A stretch of 64,000 bases of DNA from Halorussus pelagicus. GTDB lineage: Archaea; Halobacteriota; Halobacteria; Halobacteriales; Haladaptataceae. Positions 1 to 9,347 of the stretch are shown one piece after another (position 1 is the first letter of the stretch; every line of letters starts with the position of its first letter). The notes beneath the pieces are model-generated. The model was not told where the DNA came from and did not search any database. It saw only the letters and a program-made list of their open reading frames with translations. The stretch spans positions 1,426,001 through 1,490,000 of the forward strand of contig NZ_CP035119.1 in NCBI RefSeq assembly GCF_004087835.1. Direction: 5' to 3'. A program made the position numbers and the translations under genes.

Positions 1-2
1 TC

Positions 3-542
3 CTCATCCCGAACGAGACCGACCCCGGTCAGTTCACCCTCCGCGAGCAGTTCAACCTGAGTGAGAACACCTCCACGGTCACCCAAGACGGAACGGAGTA
101 CGTCGTCCTCAACGGCAGCGACGGCAACCGCTCGCTCGTGCCGGTCTCCGAGTACAAGCGCCAGCAGTTCGGTGAACCCGAGACTCGGCAGTTCTCCGGG
201 GGCGACTCCGTCCAGTTCGAGGGCAACCAGACCACCGTCTCCAACATCACGGTAGACGAGGCGACGCTGGAGTGGACCGCTCCGCGAACGCTTCAGACCT
301 CGCTCGCCGAGGGCACTACCGTCACGCTCGGACCCGAAGACAACAACCAGACGTTCCTCGCGCACTTCCCCGAGGGACAGGACGGCGTGGTCCAACTGGC
401 GTCGAACCCCGACGCGTATCAGTCGCAGGTCGATGACATCGACACCTTCAACGAGCGCATGGCCGGTCTCTGGGGAATCGTCATCCTCAGCGGCCTGACG
501 GTCATCCTGCTGTTCGGACTCGCCTTCCTGCCGAACAAGTAG
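3..542 (+). CDS. C-terminal part of a membrane-anchored protein (partial)
   Basis: The reading frame is open from the first bases of the window and ends at a TAG, so the 5' end lies outside. About 179 residues are visible. They are polar and acidic, with several N-x-S/T sequons, followed by one hydrophobic segment (from GLWGIVILSG to LLFGLAFLP) and a short NK tail. This is a large outside domain anchored by one C-terminal helix, typical of haloarchaeal surface proteins. No enzyme motif is visible and I do not recognise the family. Confidence 0.7.
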   Translation, partial: LIPNETDPGQFTLREQFNLSENTSTVTQDGTEYVVLNGSDGNRSLVPVSEYKRQQFGEPETRQFSGGDSVQFEGNQTTVSNITVDEATLEWTAPRTLQTSLAEGTTVTLGPEDNNQTFLAHFPEGQDGVVQLASNPDAYQSQVDDIDTFNERMAGLWGIVILSGLTVILLFGLAFLPNK

Positions 543-631
543 TCTGCCTGCGATTCACTTTTCCGCCGCGTTTCGCCGCTTGCCGAGTAACCTCGTCAAT
601 CAGCACCGAGCGTGTCGTCTCCGAAAAAGAG

Positions 632-832
632 CTACTGTCGCACGACCCACGCCAGTCCCACACCGATTGCGATTGCGGCGACCGCACCGAGCGACTGGCC
701 GACCATCAGGAGGGCACCGCCGGACTTGTGCGCCCACGGCGTGCCGACGATGGTCGCCAGTCCGACGAGGACCAGCAGGACGCCGAAACCGGTTCCGAGC
801 GGTACGAGTCTATCCGCGTTCGCTGTAGCCAT
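632..832 (-). CDS. Small two-helix membrane protein, unknown function
   Basis: 66 residues with two hydrophobic segments (about residues 12-29 and 40-62) separated by a short polar loop (PWAHKSGG). It begins ATG and lies 51 bp downstream of trpS on the same strand, so the two may be co-transcribed. The segments are rich in G, A, V and L, as in haloarchaeal inner membrane micro-proteins. No catalytic or binding residues are evident. Confidence 0.6.
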   Translation of the reverse strand: MATANADRLVPLGTGFGVLLVLVGLATIVGTPWAHKSGGALLMVGQSLGAVAAIAIGVGLAWVVRQ

Positions 833-883
833 GGTTGGTCTGTCCGGGCGCGCCGGGTTAACTGTTGTTGAAAGAGACTGCGG

Positions 884-2554
884 TCAGTCGCGCTTGCGCG
901 GACTGTCCAACTCGATGTCGGCCGCCTCCAGCAGGTCTTCGACCTCCTCGCGCTTCTCTTGGTGGTCTTCCAAGAACTCACGCATCAACTGGGCGGCCTG
1001 CTCTTTACAGTCGCCACAGAGGCGCTCGCCACCGACGCACTCGTCGTAGACTTCCTTGGCGAACTCGTCGTCGTCGCCCGCCAGCAGGTAGGCGTACAGT
1101 TCGTAGACCGGACACTCGTCGGCCTTCCCGCCGAGTTCGCGCTGTTTCTCGGCGGTTTCCCGGCCGCCCGTGGTCGCGGCCTTCACCTTGTCGTAGCCGT
1201 CTTCGGGGTCGTCGAGCAGGCTGATGTGACTTGCCGGAACTGACGAGGACATTTTTCCGCCCGTCAGGCCGGTCATGAATCGGTGGTAGATGGACGACGG
1301 AGCCGTGAATCCGTAGCCGCCGTGGTCGAGTTCGACCTCGCGGGCCAACTGCTCGGCCGCCTCGCGCGACAGGTCGAACGAGTCGATGTGTTCGTCGAAC
1401 ACGCGCTTGTCCCCTTCGACGGCGTCGATGAGCGCCTCGAAGGCCTCCTCGGTCGCGTTCCGGTCGAGGAACCGGGTGCGGGGCCGGAGCGGTTCCATTC
1501 CGGCATTTTCGAGTTTTCTCAGGACGGTCTTGAGTGCCTTGTCGCCGCCCCCGACGTTCGCTCGCCCCTCTTCTAACCACTCGGCGGCCTCCTCACAACG
1601 CGGTTGGTCCGGGTTTTCGGCATATTCTGCGCGCCCCTCGTAAGCTAGCTGTAAATACTGGTGTTCGTCTTCGTCGGCCTCGAAACTCGCGTAGGCTTTC
1701 GTGACGCCGAAGTAGCCCATCCGGGCCGCGAGGTCCCGCACCAGTCGCATGTGGGGGTCTTGGTCCGGGCCGACCGGAATCACGGTCGGCTTGGGTTCGT
1801 CCAGTTGCGGATAAAGGATGTCGGCCATCTGCGTGACGACCGACTGCATGTGCGACACGTCGGTCTCGCCGTCGAAGTCGTAGATGGCCTGCAACTCCGA
1901 GAAGTTCGTCTGGGAACCCAACTCGAAGGCCAAGTCCTGCACCTCGCGGTCGCCCGACTGCCGATAGAGGGTTCCCTCCTCGGGGTCGAACCCGAGCGCA
2001 AGCAGACTCAGCAGGTAGTCGCGGGCGTGTTCGTCTATCTCGTCCCACGTCATCCCGCGGGCGCTGTGGGCTTCGAGGTCGGCGATGAGCGCGTAGGCGT
2101 CCCCGCCCTGCTGTTGGTGCCAGATTATCTCGTCGAAGACCAACTTGTGCCCGATGTGTGGGTCGCCGGTCGGCATGAACCCCGAGAGCGCCGCGAAGGG
2201 GTCGTCGTTCACCATCGCATCGACCACTCGGCGGTAGTCGCGGTGGCCGAAGATGACGCCCCGGCGCATCAGGTAGTGAGGGTCGGGCACCTCCGGCAGC
2301 ACCTCGTCGAACTCCTCGATACCGAACTCCTCGAAGAGTTTCCGGTAGTCGGCGACGGTCGCCGACCCCCACGGGTCGAGGGTCGTCTCGCCGCCGTCCG
2401 CTGCATCCGTACCGCCGTCGGTGCGAAGGGGTTCGGCGACGCGGTCGCCGTCGCTCGACTCGTCGCCGTCGGCCACACGCCAGTCCTCGCCCGACGCGTG
2501 GCTGTGTCTGTCGGGCGATACCTCGGTCTCGTCCGCGGGGTCGTTACCGGTCAT
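884..2554 (-). CDS. trpS: Tryptophan--tRNA ligase
   Basis: Charges tRNA-Trp with tryptophan in the cytoplasm. Class I aminoacyl-tRNA synthetase signatures are intact: the HIGH motif is HIGH itself at residues 133-136 (GDPHIGHK) and the KMSSS loop is KMSSS at 434-438, with the expected spacing of about 300 residues. The core resembles the archaeal/eukaryotic TrpRS type. At 556 residues it is long because of an acidic, low-complexity N-terminal stretch (about residues 1-60), common in haloarchaea. The true start could lie further in. A small membrane gene follows downstream on the same strand. Confidence 0.95.
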   Translation of the reverse strand: MTGNDPADETEVSPDRHSHASGEDWRVADGDESSDGDRVAEPLRTDGGTDAADGGETTLDPWGSATVADYRKLFEEFGIEEFDEVLPEVPDPHYLMRRGVIFGHRDYRRVVDAMVNDDPFAALSGFMPTGDPHIGHKLVFDEIIWHQQQGGDAYALIADLEAHSARGMTWDEIDEHARDYLLSLLALGFDPEEGTLYRQSGDREVQDLAFELGSQTNFSELQAIYDFDGETDVSHMQSVVTQMADILYPQLDEPKPTVIPVGPDQDPHMRLVRDLAARMGYFGVTKAYASFEADEDEHQYLQLAYEGRAEYAENPDQPRCEEAAEWLEEGRANVGGGDKALKTVLRKLENAGMEPLRPRTRFLDRNATEEAFEALIDAVEGDKRVFDEHIDSFDLSREAAEQLAREVELDHGGYGFTAPSSIYHRFMTGLTGGKMSSSVPASHISLLDDPEDGYDKVKAATTGGRETAEKQRELGGKADECPVYELYAYLLAGDDDEFAKEVYDECVGGERLCGDCKEQAAQLMREFLEDHQEKREEVEDLLEAADIELDSPRKRD

Positions 2555-2673
2555 AGCGTAACCGACTGGCGGTGAGCCAATCTACTCGGTTGTAGGCACT
2601 TGTTGGCGCAAAAAGGGTTCGTTTCCGAGTGCGGTCCACCGTTTCCACGCGCGTCGTCACGACCGCTCGCCGG

Positions 2674-3750
2674 TCAGGGCGTCAAGCGCCCGACCGACGC
2701 CCACGAGATACTGTTCCCGTCCGCCAGCGCGAACACCATCCGCTTTCGGACTCCGTGGGCGAGTCGCACGTCGAGCGCGAGGTCCCGCGGCGAGAAGACG
2801 TGGTCTGCCGGAAGCACTCGGACCAGACATTCTGAGTGGCCCAAGTCGTCCACCGACTCCACGTCGGCGTACGTTCGGAAATCCGACCCGAACTTGAACC
2901 CGGTCTTGGGGACGATTCCACGCTCGCGGAGCGCCCGATACACCCGGAGTCGGCGGTCGAACCGCTCGCCCTCGGCGTCGCGGCCCTGCGCTCGCAGGAG
3001 TTCGCCGTCACCGCCGCGCGTCTCCTCGCCGCCTGTCTCTTGGTCGCGCGCCGCGCCGAGCGAGAGGACGCCCTCGTCGGCGAGATAGGCCGCCTCGACC
3101 AGCGACAACTGGAGGACACCCGGCCTGTTTTCGTTTCCGTCGCGGTCGTCCAGCGGTTGCCCGTAGAACCCTCGCTGGTGAAGCACCTCCGGCGGGTCCC
3201 AGACCAGCACGCGGTCGCCGAGCAGGTCCGCGGGCACGCTCGCGGGGAGGTCGGTCGCCGAACTCCCTCGGAGGTCCGCCCGGTCGGTTTCGAGGTAGGT
3301 AATCTCGCTCTCCTCGTCCACGACCGCCAACACCACGTCGCCCAACTGGTCGGCGGGCACGTCCGCGCGCTCGCCGACGACGCGGACGCGGTAGAGAACG
3401 GCGTCGTCCCACGGTCCCTTGCCGCGGGGGTAGACCACGAAGTCGGTGTTCGACCGGGGTGACTCGACCCATCCCTCGCGGGCGGGCGAGAGGTAGAACC
3501 CCCGGTCGCGCAGATTGGCGTAGACCAGAAACCGCGTCGCTATCTCGTCGCCCGCGTTGGCGAGAAACTCCCGAAAGCCCATGCCATCCACGGCGTCGAT
3601 GTCGCCCTTGAACAGCAGATAGGCCGCTTCGACGCGCGAGAGTGCGATCCGGTTCTCCGCCAAGGGGCGACCGTACCCGCTGGAGTCGTAGTAGCGCTGG
3701 CGGGCGTCGCCGCCGACCACCACCTCGTCGTCTCGCAGGCGTCCATCCAT
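2674..3750 (-). CDS. endA: tRNA-intron endonuclease, two-domain type
   Basis: Cuts bulge-helix-bulge introns out of pre-tRNA. The protein has 358 residues and is an internal duplication: an N-terminal half beginning MDGRLRDDEV that repeats the fold (VEAAYLLFKGD) and a C-terminal half (LVEAAYLADEG) holding the catalytic triad Tyr (DFRTYADV), His (GHSECLV) and Lys (GVRKRMVF). This is the double-length form of Euryarchaeota, working as a homodimer. The start chosen is ATG at 3750. An upstream in-frame extension would run into the neighbouring gene. It follows the zinc-ribbon gene with a 23-bp gap, so the two are probably one transcript. Confidence 0.92.
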   Translation of the reverse strand: MDGRLRDDEVVVGGDARQRYYDSSGYGRPLAENRIALSRVEAAYLLFKGDIDAVDGMGFREFLANAGDEIATRFLVYANLRDRGFYLSPAREGWVESPRSNTDFVVYPRGKGPWDDAVLYRVRVVGERADVPADQLGDVVLAVVDEESEITYLETDRADLRGSSATDLPASVPADLLGDRVLVWDPPEVLHQRGFYGQPLDDRDGNENRPGVLQLSLVEAAYLADEGVLSLGAARDQETGGEETRGGDGELLRAQGRDAEGERFDRRLRVYRALRERGIVPKTGFKFGSDFRTYADVESVDDLGHSECLVRVLPADHVFSPRDLALDVRLAHGVRKRMVFALADGNSISWASVGRLTP

Positions 3751-3773
3751 GCTCGTCGTTCCGGTTCGGGGCG

Positions 3774-4571
3774 TCAAACGGTTTCCGGTGTCTCGGCGCA
3801 CTCGGAGTCGAGACAGCGCGGGTCGGTCGCCCGCGCCGACGAGTCGGCGCGGGCCGCGTCGTCCGTGCAGGAGGAGTCGGCGCGCCGGACCTGCGGAAGT
3901 CCACACTCGCAGGTCCCGACTACCTCTCGGTCAGGGAGTGCGAACGTCGTCTCGCAGTCGGGGTACCCCTCACAGCGGAAAAAGAGGGTGCGTTCGCGCA
4001 GGACCCGCAGGTCGCTTTCGCAGTCTGGACACGACCACTCGCGGTCGAAGCGCTCGCGGATCGCCTCGTCCAGTTGTTCGCAGTCGCGGTCCACGCAAAC
4101 TTCGAATCGCGCGCCGCGCTCGACCGCCATCCGGGGCAGTCCGCAGTCGCAAGTCGAGTCGAGCATCGCGGCGTCCCGCGGCAGGCCGTACTCGGCCGGG
4201 CAGTCGAGGCAGATGACTGCTCCACGAGCGCGGACCAGCGTCCCGTCGCAGTCCGGGCAGGTGCCCACCTCGGTTCCCGCCGCGGTCGCGCCGTGACTCG
4301 CGCGGTCGGCGTCGTCACGGCTCTCGACCCGCAGGCGCTCGCCGTCCTTGACCGCGACCAGGGCGAATCCGCCGTCGCCGTCGGTCTCGCGGTGGACCGC
4401 GTTCGCGCGGGTCAGCCACTCGACGGGTTGGTACCCCTCGGCGTCGTGGACGAGAACGGTGTCGTCGGGCTTGTGAACGACGACGACTCGGCCGCGTTGG
4501 CGGCGCGAATCGCCGTCGGCGCTGTACGAAGTCGCGCAGTCTCCGGCGTAGACGTGGACGGGTTCGGTCAC
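3774..4571 (-). CDS. NucS-like N-terminal domain with multiple C4 zinc ribbons
   Basis: 265 residues. Residues about 1-85 (VVVVHKPDDTVLVHD then GYQPVEWL) resemble the N-terminal DNA-binding half of NucS/EndoMS (DUF91). The C-terminal half lacks a recognisable RecB-type nuclease core. It carries cysteine knots of the topoisomerase-I C4 type: CPDC at 105 with CLDC at 121, CDCG at 141 with cysteines at 159 and 164, CPDC at 181 with cysteines at 200 and 206, and CECG at 221. It is probably a nucleic-acid binding protein. It lies directly upstream of endA on the same strand. The nuclease activity of NucS cannot be assumed. Confidence 0.8.
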   Translation of the reverse strand: MTEPVHVYAGDCATSYSADGDSRRQRGRVVVVHKPDDTVLVHDAEGYQPVEWLTRANAVHRETDGDGGFALVAVKDGERLRVESRDDADRASHGATAAGTEVGTCPDCDGTLVRARGAVICLDCPAEYGLPRDAAMLDSTCDCGLPRMAVERGARFEVCVDRDCEQLDEAIRERFDREWSCPDCESDLRVLRERTLFFRCEGYPDCETTFALPDREVVGTCECGLPQVRRADSSCTDDAARADSSARATDPRCLDSECAETPETV

Positions 4572-4689
4572 GGGCAGGGTTCGTCCCGTTTTCGGACTTA
4601 AACTCTCGGTCGTCGTCTCACCGTTTCCGACGGTTGTCTCTCCGTCGCCCTCGGCCGCGGTCTCGCCGTCTTCGGTCGCGGTCGTCCGA

Positions 4690-5550
4690 CTACCCTGCGG
4701 TTCCGCCCTCGGGCACGACGAGGACCTGAATCGACTCGGAGACGCTCGGGTACTCGTAGCCGTCGTCTACCTCCCCGATAGGTCGAACCGGCGCGTCCTC
4801 CTCGGGACCGGTGTCCGGTCCGGACTGGCGCGGGGCCTGATTCGGCCCGCTTCCCGGTTCCTCGTTCTGCTCAGTGCCAGCGTCCCAGAGTCCGACCTGC
4901 GCGGTCACGCCGCCAGCGACCGGTTCGCCCTCCCGGAAGAGTTCGATTCCCGAAGGTCCCGGCGCGAAGAACAGGTCGTTCGACGGCACGAACATCGTGG
5001 CGAACGAGAGGCGGTCGCCCGGCGCGGCCTCGACTTCGAAGCCGTAGCCCGCGCCCGGACCGATGGGACCGGGGTCGCCGCCAGCGACCGGCGCGTCGAA
5101 CGTACCGCTGGCGAAGACGCCGTTCGCGCCTGCAATCTCCTCGCCGAGTCCCGAGGGGTCGCCGTCCTCGGCGAGCGCCTCCAGTCCCGCGCTGGCGGAC
5201 TCGCGCGGCGCGAACAGTTGCACGTCCGGCGAGTGGACCGTGTACGCGCCGGGCGAGAGGATGACCGGTCCCGACTCGCCTCCTTCGGGCGTCAGCGCGT
5301 CGGGTTCCGAGACGTTCAGGACGCGGACCTGAAACCGCACGGTCTCGACGCGTTCGGTCGTCGTCTGCTCGCCTTCGGTGGTCTCTTCGCCTGCGGTCGT
5401 CTGTCCGTCCTCGGTCGTAGTCTCCTGCGCGCCGACGACGCCTGCGGTCGCCAGCACACCCGCGACGCCTGTGAGAACCGTCCGCCGAGTCGCGCTCGTT
5501 CCGCGAGTTGTCCCAGTCTTACGAGTCGTCGGTGTCGAGTCGTCAGTCAT
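4690..5550 (-). CDS. Tat-exported spondin-domain protein
   Basis: 286 residues with the start at ATG 5550 (MTDDSTPTTR). A twin-arginine signal (SATRRTVLTGVAGVLATAG) near residues 20-40 ends at VGAQE, after which comes a Thr/Glu-rich linker. The mature part matches the spondin_N fold: FQVRVLNVSEP, LSPGAYTVHS, then a late acidic Asn/Pro-rich metal-site-like segment (GTEQNEEPGSGPNQAP) before PVRPI. Such proteins are extracellular in haloarchaea and their role is not established. Two TatC translocase genes occur later in this window (50.2-53.4 kb). Confidence 0.82.
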   Translation of the reverse strand: MTDDSTPTTRKTGTTRGTSATRRTVLTGVAGVLATAGVVGAQETTTEDGQTTAGEETTEGEQTTTERVETVRFQVRVLNVSEPDALTPEGGESGPVILSPGAYTVHSPDVQLFAPRESASAGLEALAEDGDPSGLGEEIAGANGVFASGTFDAPVAGGDPGPIGPGAGYGFEVEAAPGDRLSFATMFVPSNDLFFAPGPSGIELFREGEPVAGGVTAQVGLWDAGTEQNEEPGSGPNQAPRQSGPDTGPEEDAPVRPIGEVDDGYEYPSVSESIQVLVVPEGGTAG

Positions 5551-5735
5551 GTCTCGGCCGAGAGTCGGCGACCGTCCGAATAAACCGCGCCAGTCGTTCA
5601 CGTTCGCAGGCCCTCCTTCCGCCTCGGCAACGAAGATTACTGTCGAGAAACGACCGCTCACGCCGGAAAACGCTCGATTGATACTCCGCTCTCACCACCG
5701 GAGCAACTATTTTTCCGGCGGTCGTCGCTTCGCCC

Positions 5736-6383
5736 GTGCAACCGACGGCTGTGCTGTTCGACATGGACGGCGTCATCGTGAACTCCGAACGCTACTGGGT
5801 CGAGACCGAGCACGAGGAAATTCTCCCCGCGGCGGTGGACGGGTCGCCCGACACCACCGAGACGACCGGGATGAACTTCCGGGAAATCTACGACTACCTC
5901 GAAGCGCGCCACGAGATGACCGAGAGCAAAGACGAGTTTGTCGCCCGCTACGAGACGGCCGCCCGCGACATCTACGGCGAGAAGGTCGAGTTGCAGGCGG
6001 GGTTCCGCGACCTCGTGGCCGCCCTCCGCGAGGACGGCCGGACCGTCGCGCTGGTCTCGTCGTCGCCTCACGACTGGATAGACCGGATGCTCGACCGGTT
6101 CGACCTCCGCGAGGAGTTCGACCAAATTATTAGCGCCGAAGAAATCGACGGCAAGAGCAAGCCCGAACCCGATGTGTACGAGTACGCCGCCGAGCAGGTC
6201 GGCGTCGCGTCCGAGGAGTGTATCGCGGTCGAGGATTCGGAGAACGGGGTCGAGTCTGCGAAGCGCGCCGGGATGCAGGTCGTGGGGTACCGCAACCAGT
6301 CCGACGAGGAGTTGGACCTATCGGCGGCCAACGACGTGGCGGCGTCGCCCGAGGAGCTGTGGGGAATTTTGTGCGATGAGTAA
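5736..6383 (+). CDS. HAD-superfamily phosphatase (beta-phosphoglucomutase-like)
   Basis: 215 residues beginning with GTG. Motif I is FDMDGVIV (Asp nucleophile near residue 9), motif II SSSPHDW, motif III Lys in GKSKPEPD, and motif IV EDSENGV. An alpha-helical cap follows motif I. This is the small-molecule phosphatase/phosphoglucomutase-like subgroup. The substrate cannot be read from sequence. An ATG at 5764 would remove motif I, which supports the GTG start. It stands alone, upstream of an AT-rich patch. Confidence 0.88.
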   Translation: MQPTAVLFDMDGVIVNSERYWVETEHEEILPAAVDGSPDTTETTGMNFREIYDYLEARHEMTESKDEFVARYETAARDIYGEKVELQAGFRDLVAALREDGRTVALVSSSPHDWIDRMLDRFDLREEFDQIISAEEIDGKSKPEPDVYEYAAEQVGVASEECIAVEDSENGVESAKRAGMQVVGYRNQSDEELDLSAANDVAASPEELWGILCDE

Positions 6384-6416
6384 AGTATTATATTTTAAGT
6401 TGTACTGAAATTTAGT

Positions 6417-6734
6417 ATGAATGTGGGTTCACTGCGTGCCGAAGGGTGGCAAGACGCTATTGCGTTTCTCTTGATGACCGTAGTGACGTTGTTCTTTTGG
6501 TATATAAATGACATGCATTTTGACTGGCTGGTATTCCTCACTGGCATTGGTGCAGGTGTAATAGCGTATTTTGCTTATGCTTTTGCAGAAGGCCGTCCTC
6601 TGGCCGGTTTTCCGATTGCGATGGTATTTGTCTTCACCATGATTACGGCGGTTATGGTAAAAACGTTAGTTGTTGGGGCCGTCGCTGCATTAATAGTTGT
6701 AACTACATTTAAAATATATAAAACATATTTCTAG
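6417..6734 (+). CDS. AT-rich four-helix membrane protein, unknown
   Basis: 105 residues with about four hydrophobic segments (AIAFLLMTVVTLFFWYI, WLVFLTGIGAGVIAYFAYAF, FPIAMVFVFTMITAVMV, LVVGAVAALIVVTTF) and a basic C-terminus (KIYKTYF). Codon use is AT-rich (TTT, ATA, AAA) compared with both neighbours, and the flanks are richer still in A/T. This suggests recent acquisition or an island remnant. I do not recognise a family. Confidence 0.65.
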   Translation: MNVGSLRAEGWQDAIAFLLMTVVTLFFWYINDMHFDWLVFLTGIGAGVIAYFAYAFAEGRPLAGFPIAMVFVFTMITAVMVKTLVVGAVAALIVVTTFKIYKTYF

Positions 6735-6970
6735 TATGGGGTGCGACACTACTGTCCGTGAAGAAAAACATTCTTGTTAAGGCATCTGATATATTATTAA
6801 TAATATTAATAAAAATTAGCAAATTTTTCTAAAACAACTTTTAACCACACCTATAAAATATTATAAATTATATTGTTGTTCTCGTGGTGTGGGCCAAAGA
6901 TTCGTTCTCGACCATCCCGCTCGTTCCAATAGAGAAACGCCTTTGGAACCCGGTCCCTGTGAGTCGTACG
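6735..6970. other. AT-rich intergenic stretch before the helicase gene
   Basis: About 120 bases here are almost pure A/T with runs such as ATATTATTAATAATATT. No coding frame is convincing. It may serve as promoter DNA for the helicase gene or be part of the same foreign patch as the preceding membrane gene. Confidence 0.5.
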
Positions 6971-9331
6971 ATGGAAGTCGCCGAGGCAGTCCCCGACCCC
7001 GAGTTCGCCGAGGTGTTCCCGTTCGAGGAGTTCAACGACATGCAGCGAGAGGTGGTCGATGCCCTCCTCGAAACCGACGAGAACGTGGTGGCGAGCGCGC
7101 CGACCGCCAGCGGGAAGACCGCACTGGCGGAACTCGCCATCTGTCGGACCCTCGAAGACGGGGGCACTGCCCTCTTCATCGCGCCGATGCGCGCGCTGAC
7201 CAACGAGAAAGAGAGCGAGTGGGAGCGCTTCGAGGAGTTGGGCTACTCCGTCTACGTCGTCACGGGCGAGCGCGACCTCAACCCCCGGCGGGCCGAGCGC
7301 GCCGACATCCTCGTGATGACCCCCGAGAAGACCGACTCGGCGACCCGGAAACACGACTCGCGGCGCTACGCCTTCATCCGGCAGGTGGACTGTTGCGTCA
7401 TCGACGAGGTCCACCTGCTCGATTCGGAAAAGCGCGGGAGCGTCCTCGAAGTCACGGTGTCTCGGCTCCGGCGACTCACCGACCCGCGCGTCGTCGCGCT
7501 CTCGGCGACGATGCCCAACGTCGGCGACGTGGCCGAGTGGCTCGACGCGCCGCCTGAGACGACCTTTGAGTTCGGCGACGACTACCGGCCGGTGGACCTC
7601 AACTCCGGGGTGAAGACCTACACTCACGGCGACAACTCCTTCGCGGACAAGTACCGGCGGCTCTACCGCGCGCTGGACCTCGCGGAACCGCACATCCGCG
7701 ACGACGGGCAGGCGCTCGTTTTCGTCTCCTCCCGGCAGGACACCGTGCAGGCCGCCAAGAAGGCCCGCGACGAAATCGGCGAGCGCGACGTTCCGATGGG
7801 CGCGCGCGGCGACTACGACTTCCACAACGAGGCCGACGACCTCCAGAACGACACGCTCCGGAAGTCGGTGCTGGACGGCGTGGCCTTCCACCACGCTGGC
7901 CTCTCGAAGGGGGACAAAGACAAGGTAGAGGAGTGGTTCAAGCAGGGCAAGATTCAGCTTCTGTTCTCGACCTCGACGCTCGCGTGGGGCGTCAACCTCC
8001 CCGCCAGATGCGTCGTCCTGCGGGACACGAAGATTCACGACCCCCTCGAAGGCGAAGTGGATATGAGTCCCCTCGACATCCTCCAGATGCTCGGGCGGGC
8101 GGGCCGTCCCGAGTACGACGACGTGGGTTACGGATGGGTCGTCTGCGACCACTCGGAGGCCGACAAGTACCGGAGACTACTCCGTGAGGGCAAGGAAATC
8201 GAGTCCCAACTCGCCGCGGACCTCGACGCTCACCTCAACGCCGAGATAGCGATGGGCACCATCCGGGACCTCGGCGACGTGATGGACTGGCTCGAAACCA
8301 CTTTCTACTACGTCCGGGCCAACTCCAACCCCGACGCCTACGGACTCGACGACTTGGAGGCGGACCTCCGGAGTCGCGTCCGCGAGGCGCTCGACCGACT
8401 CGACGGGCGCGGATTCGTAGACATCGGCGACGACCTCGGCGTCTCGGCGACGCCGCTGGGACGACTCGCCTCGAAGTTCTACCTCCGACTCGATACCGCG
8501 GGCGAGTTCCACGACCTCGTCGAGCGCGAGGAGGTCGGGACCGACGATATCCTCCGGACCGTCGCGGACGCCGCGGAGTTCGACAGCGTGAGCGCCCGCC
8601 AGTCCGAGCGCGAGGCGGTCGATTCTGTCCTCGTAGGGCAGAACGCGGGCGAGTTGGACTCCGGCGCGCGCAAGATTCTCGCCATCCTGCGCTCGACGAT
8701 GACGGGGACGACCCCCGGCGAACTCCGGAGCGACGCGTGGGTCATCACCCAGAACGCGCTCCGCCTGTTCGCGGCGCTCCGGGCGTTCCTCGAACGCTTC
8801 GACCGGCCGCGCGCCGCCAACCTCGCGCGCCGCGTCGAGGCCCGCATCGAACACGGCGTCAGTTCTGACGCGGTCGGCCTGACCGCCCTCGATGGCGTCG
8901 GGTCGGGGCGTGCGAGCAAACTGGCCAAAGAAGGCATCGCCACGCCAGCGGACGTGCGCGAGGCCGGTGAGGACGGACTCGTGGACGCTGGCCTCTCGGC
9001 GGGCGTCGCCGAGGCGGTCCTCGAAAGCGCCGGGGACCTCCCGCAGATATCGGTCGCGTGGGGGTCGTTCCCCGACTCGATTCCGACCGGCGAGAACGAC
9101 ATGCGCGAGGTGACGGTTCGGAACGCTGGCGACGGGACGCAGGTCGGGATTCGCGTGACGGTCAACGGCGTCGAGATGACCGAGACGACGACCTACCTCG
9201 ACGGGTCGGCGACCGTTCCGGTCGGCGTCTTCGGCGGGACCGACGACGAGATGGAGTACGTCGTGAGAGTCTCATTTCCGGACCTGCCGCTCCTGCCCGT
9301 CACCGACTCGCGGACCGTGCGGGTAGAGTGA
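6971..9331 (+). CDS. Ski2-like DEAD/DEAH-box helicase (Hel308/Brr2 group)
   Basis: 786 residues. Superfamily 2 motifs in order: Walker A PTASGKT at 44-50, DEVH (IDEVHLLDS), SAT (LSATMPN), motif IV region VFVSSRQDT, motif V TSTLAWGVNLPA, and motif VI LGRAGRPEYD. After the RecA domains come a winged-helix/ratchet region, a helix-hairpin-helix (LDGVGSGRASKLAKEG) and a Sec63-like beta-sandwich tail. Likely role is remodelling of stalled replication forks or structured nucleic acid. It differs from the canonical archaeal Hel308 at the N-terminus, so it may be a second paralogue. The start at MEVAEAV was chosen because upstream codons lie in AT-rich DNA. Confidence 0.88.
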   Translation: MEVAEAVPDPEFAEVFPFEEFNDMQREVVDALLETDENVVASAPTASGKTALAELAICRTLEDGGTALFIAPMRALTNEKESEWERFEELGYSVYVVTGERDLNPRRAERADILVMTPEKTDSATRKHDSRRYAFIRQVDCCVIDEVHLLDSEKRGSVLEVTVSRLRRLTDPRVVALSATMPNVGDVAEWLDAPPETTFEFGDDYRPVDLNSGVKTYTHGDNSFADKYRRLYRALDLAEPHIRDDGQALVFVSSRQDTVQAAKKARDEIGERDVPMGARGDYDFHNEADDLQNDTLRKSVLDGVAFHHAGLSKGDKDKVEEWFKQGKIQLLFSTSTLAWGVNLPARCVVLRDTKIHDPLEGEVDMSPLDILQMLGRAGRPEYDDVGYGWVVCDHSEADKYRRLLREGKEIESQLAADLDAHLNAEIAMGTIRDLGDVMDWLETTFYYVRANSNPDAYGLDDLEADLRSRVREALDRLDGRGFVDIGDDLGVSATPLGRLASKFYLRLDTAGEFHDLVEREEVGTDDILRTVADAAEFDSVSARQSEREAVDSVLVGQNAGELDSGARKILAILRSTMTGTTPGELRSDAWVITQNALRLFAALRAFLERFDRPRAANLARRVEARIEHGVSSDAVGLTALDGVGSGRASKLAKEGIATPADVREAGEDGLVDAGLSAGVAEAVLESAGDLPQISVAWGSFPDSIPTGENDMREVTVRNAGDGTQVGIRVTVNGVEMTETTTYLDGSATVPVGVFGGTDDEMEYVVRVSFPDLPLLPVTDSRTVRVE

Positions 9332-9347
9332 GAGAGGGAGAAGACGC

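Noticed and set aside
1661-2575. A 304-codon frame antisense to trpS
   Set aside because: No motif; trpS has HIGH and KMSSS in place.
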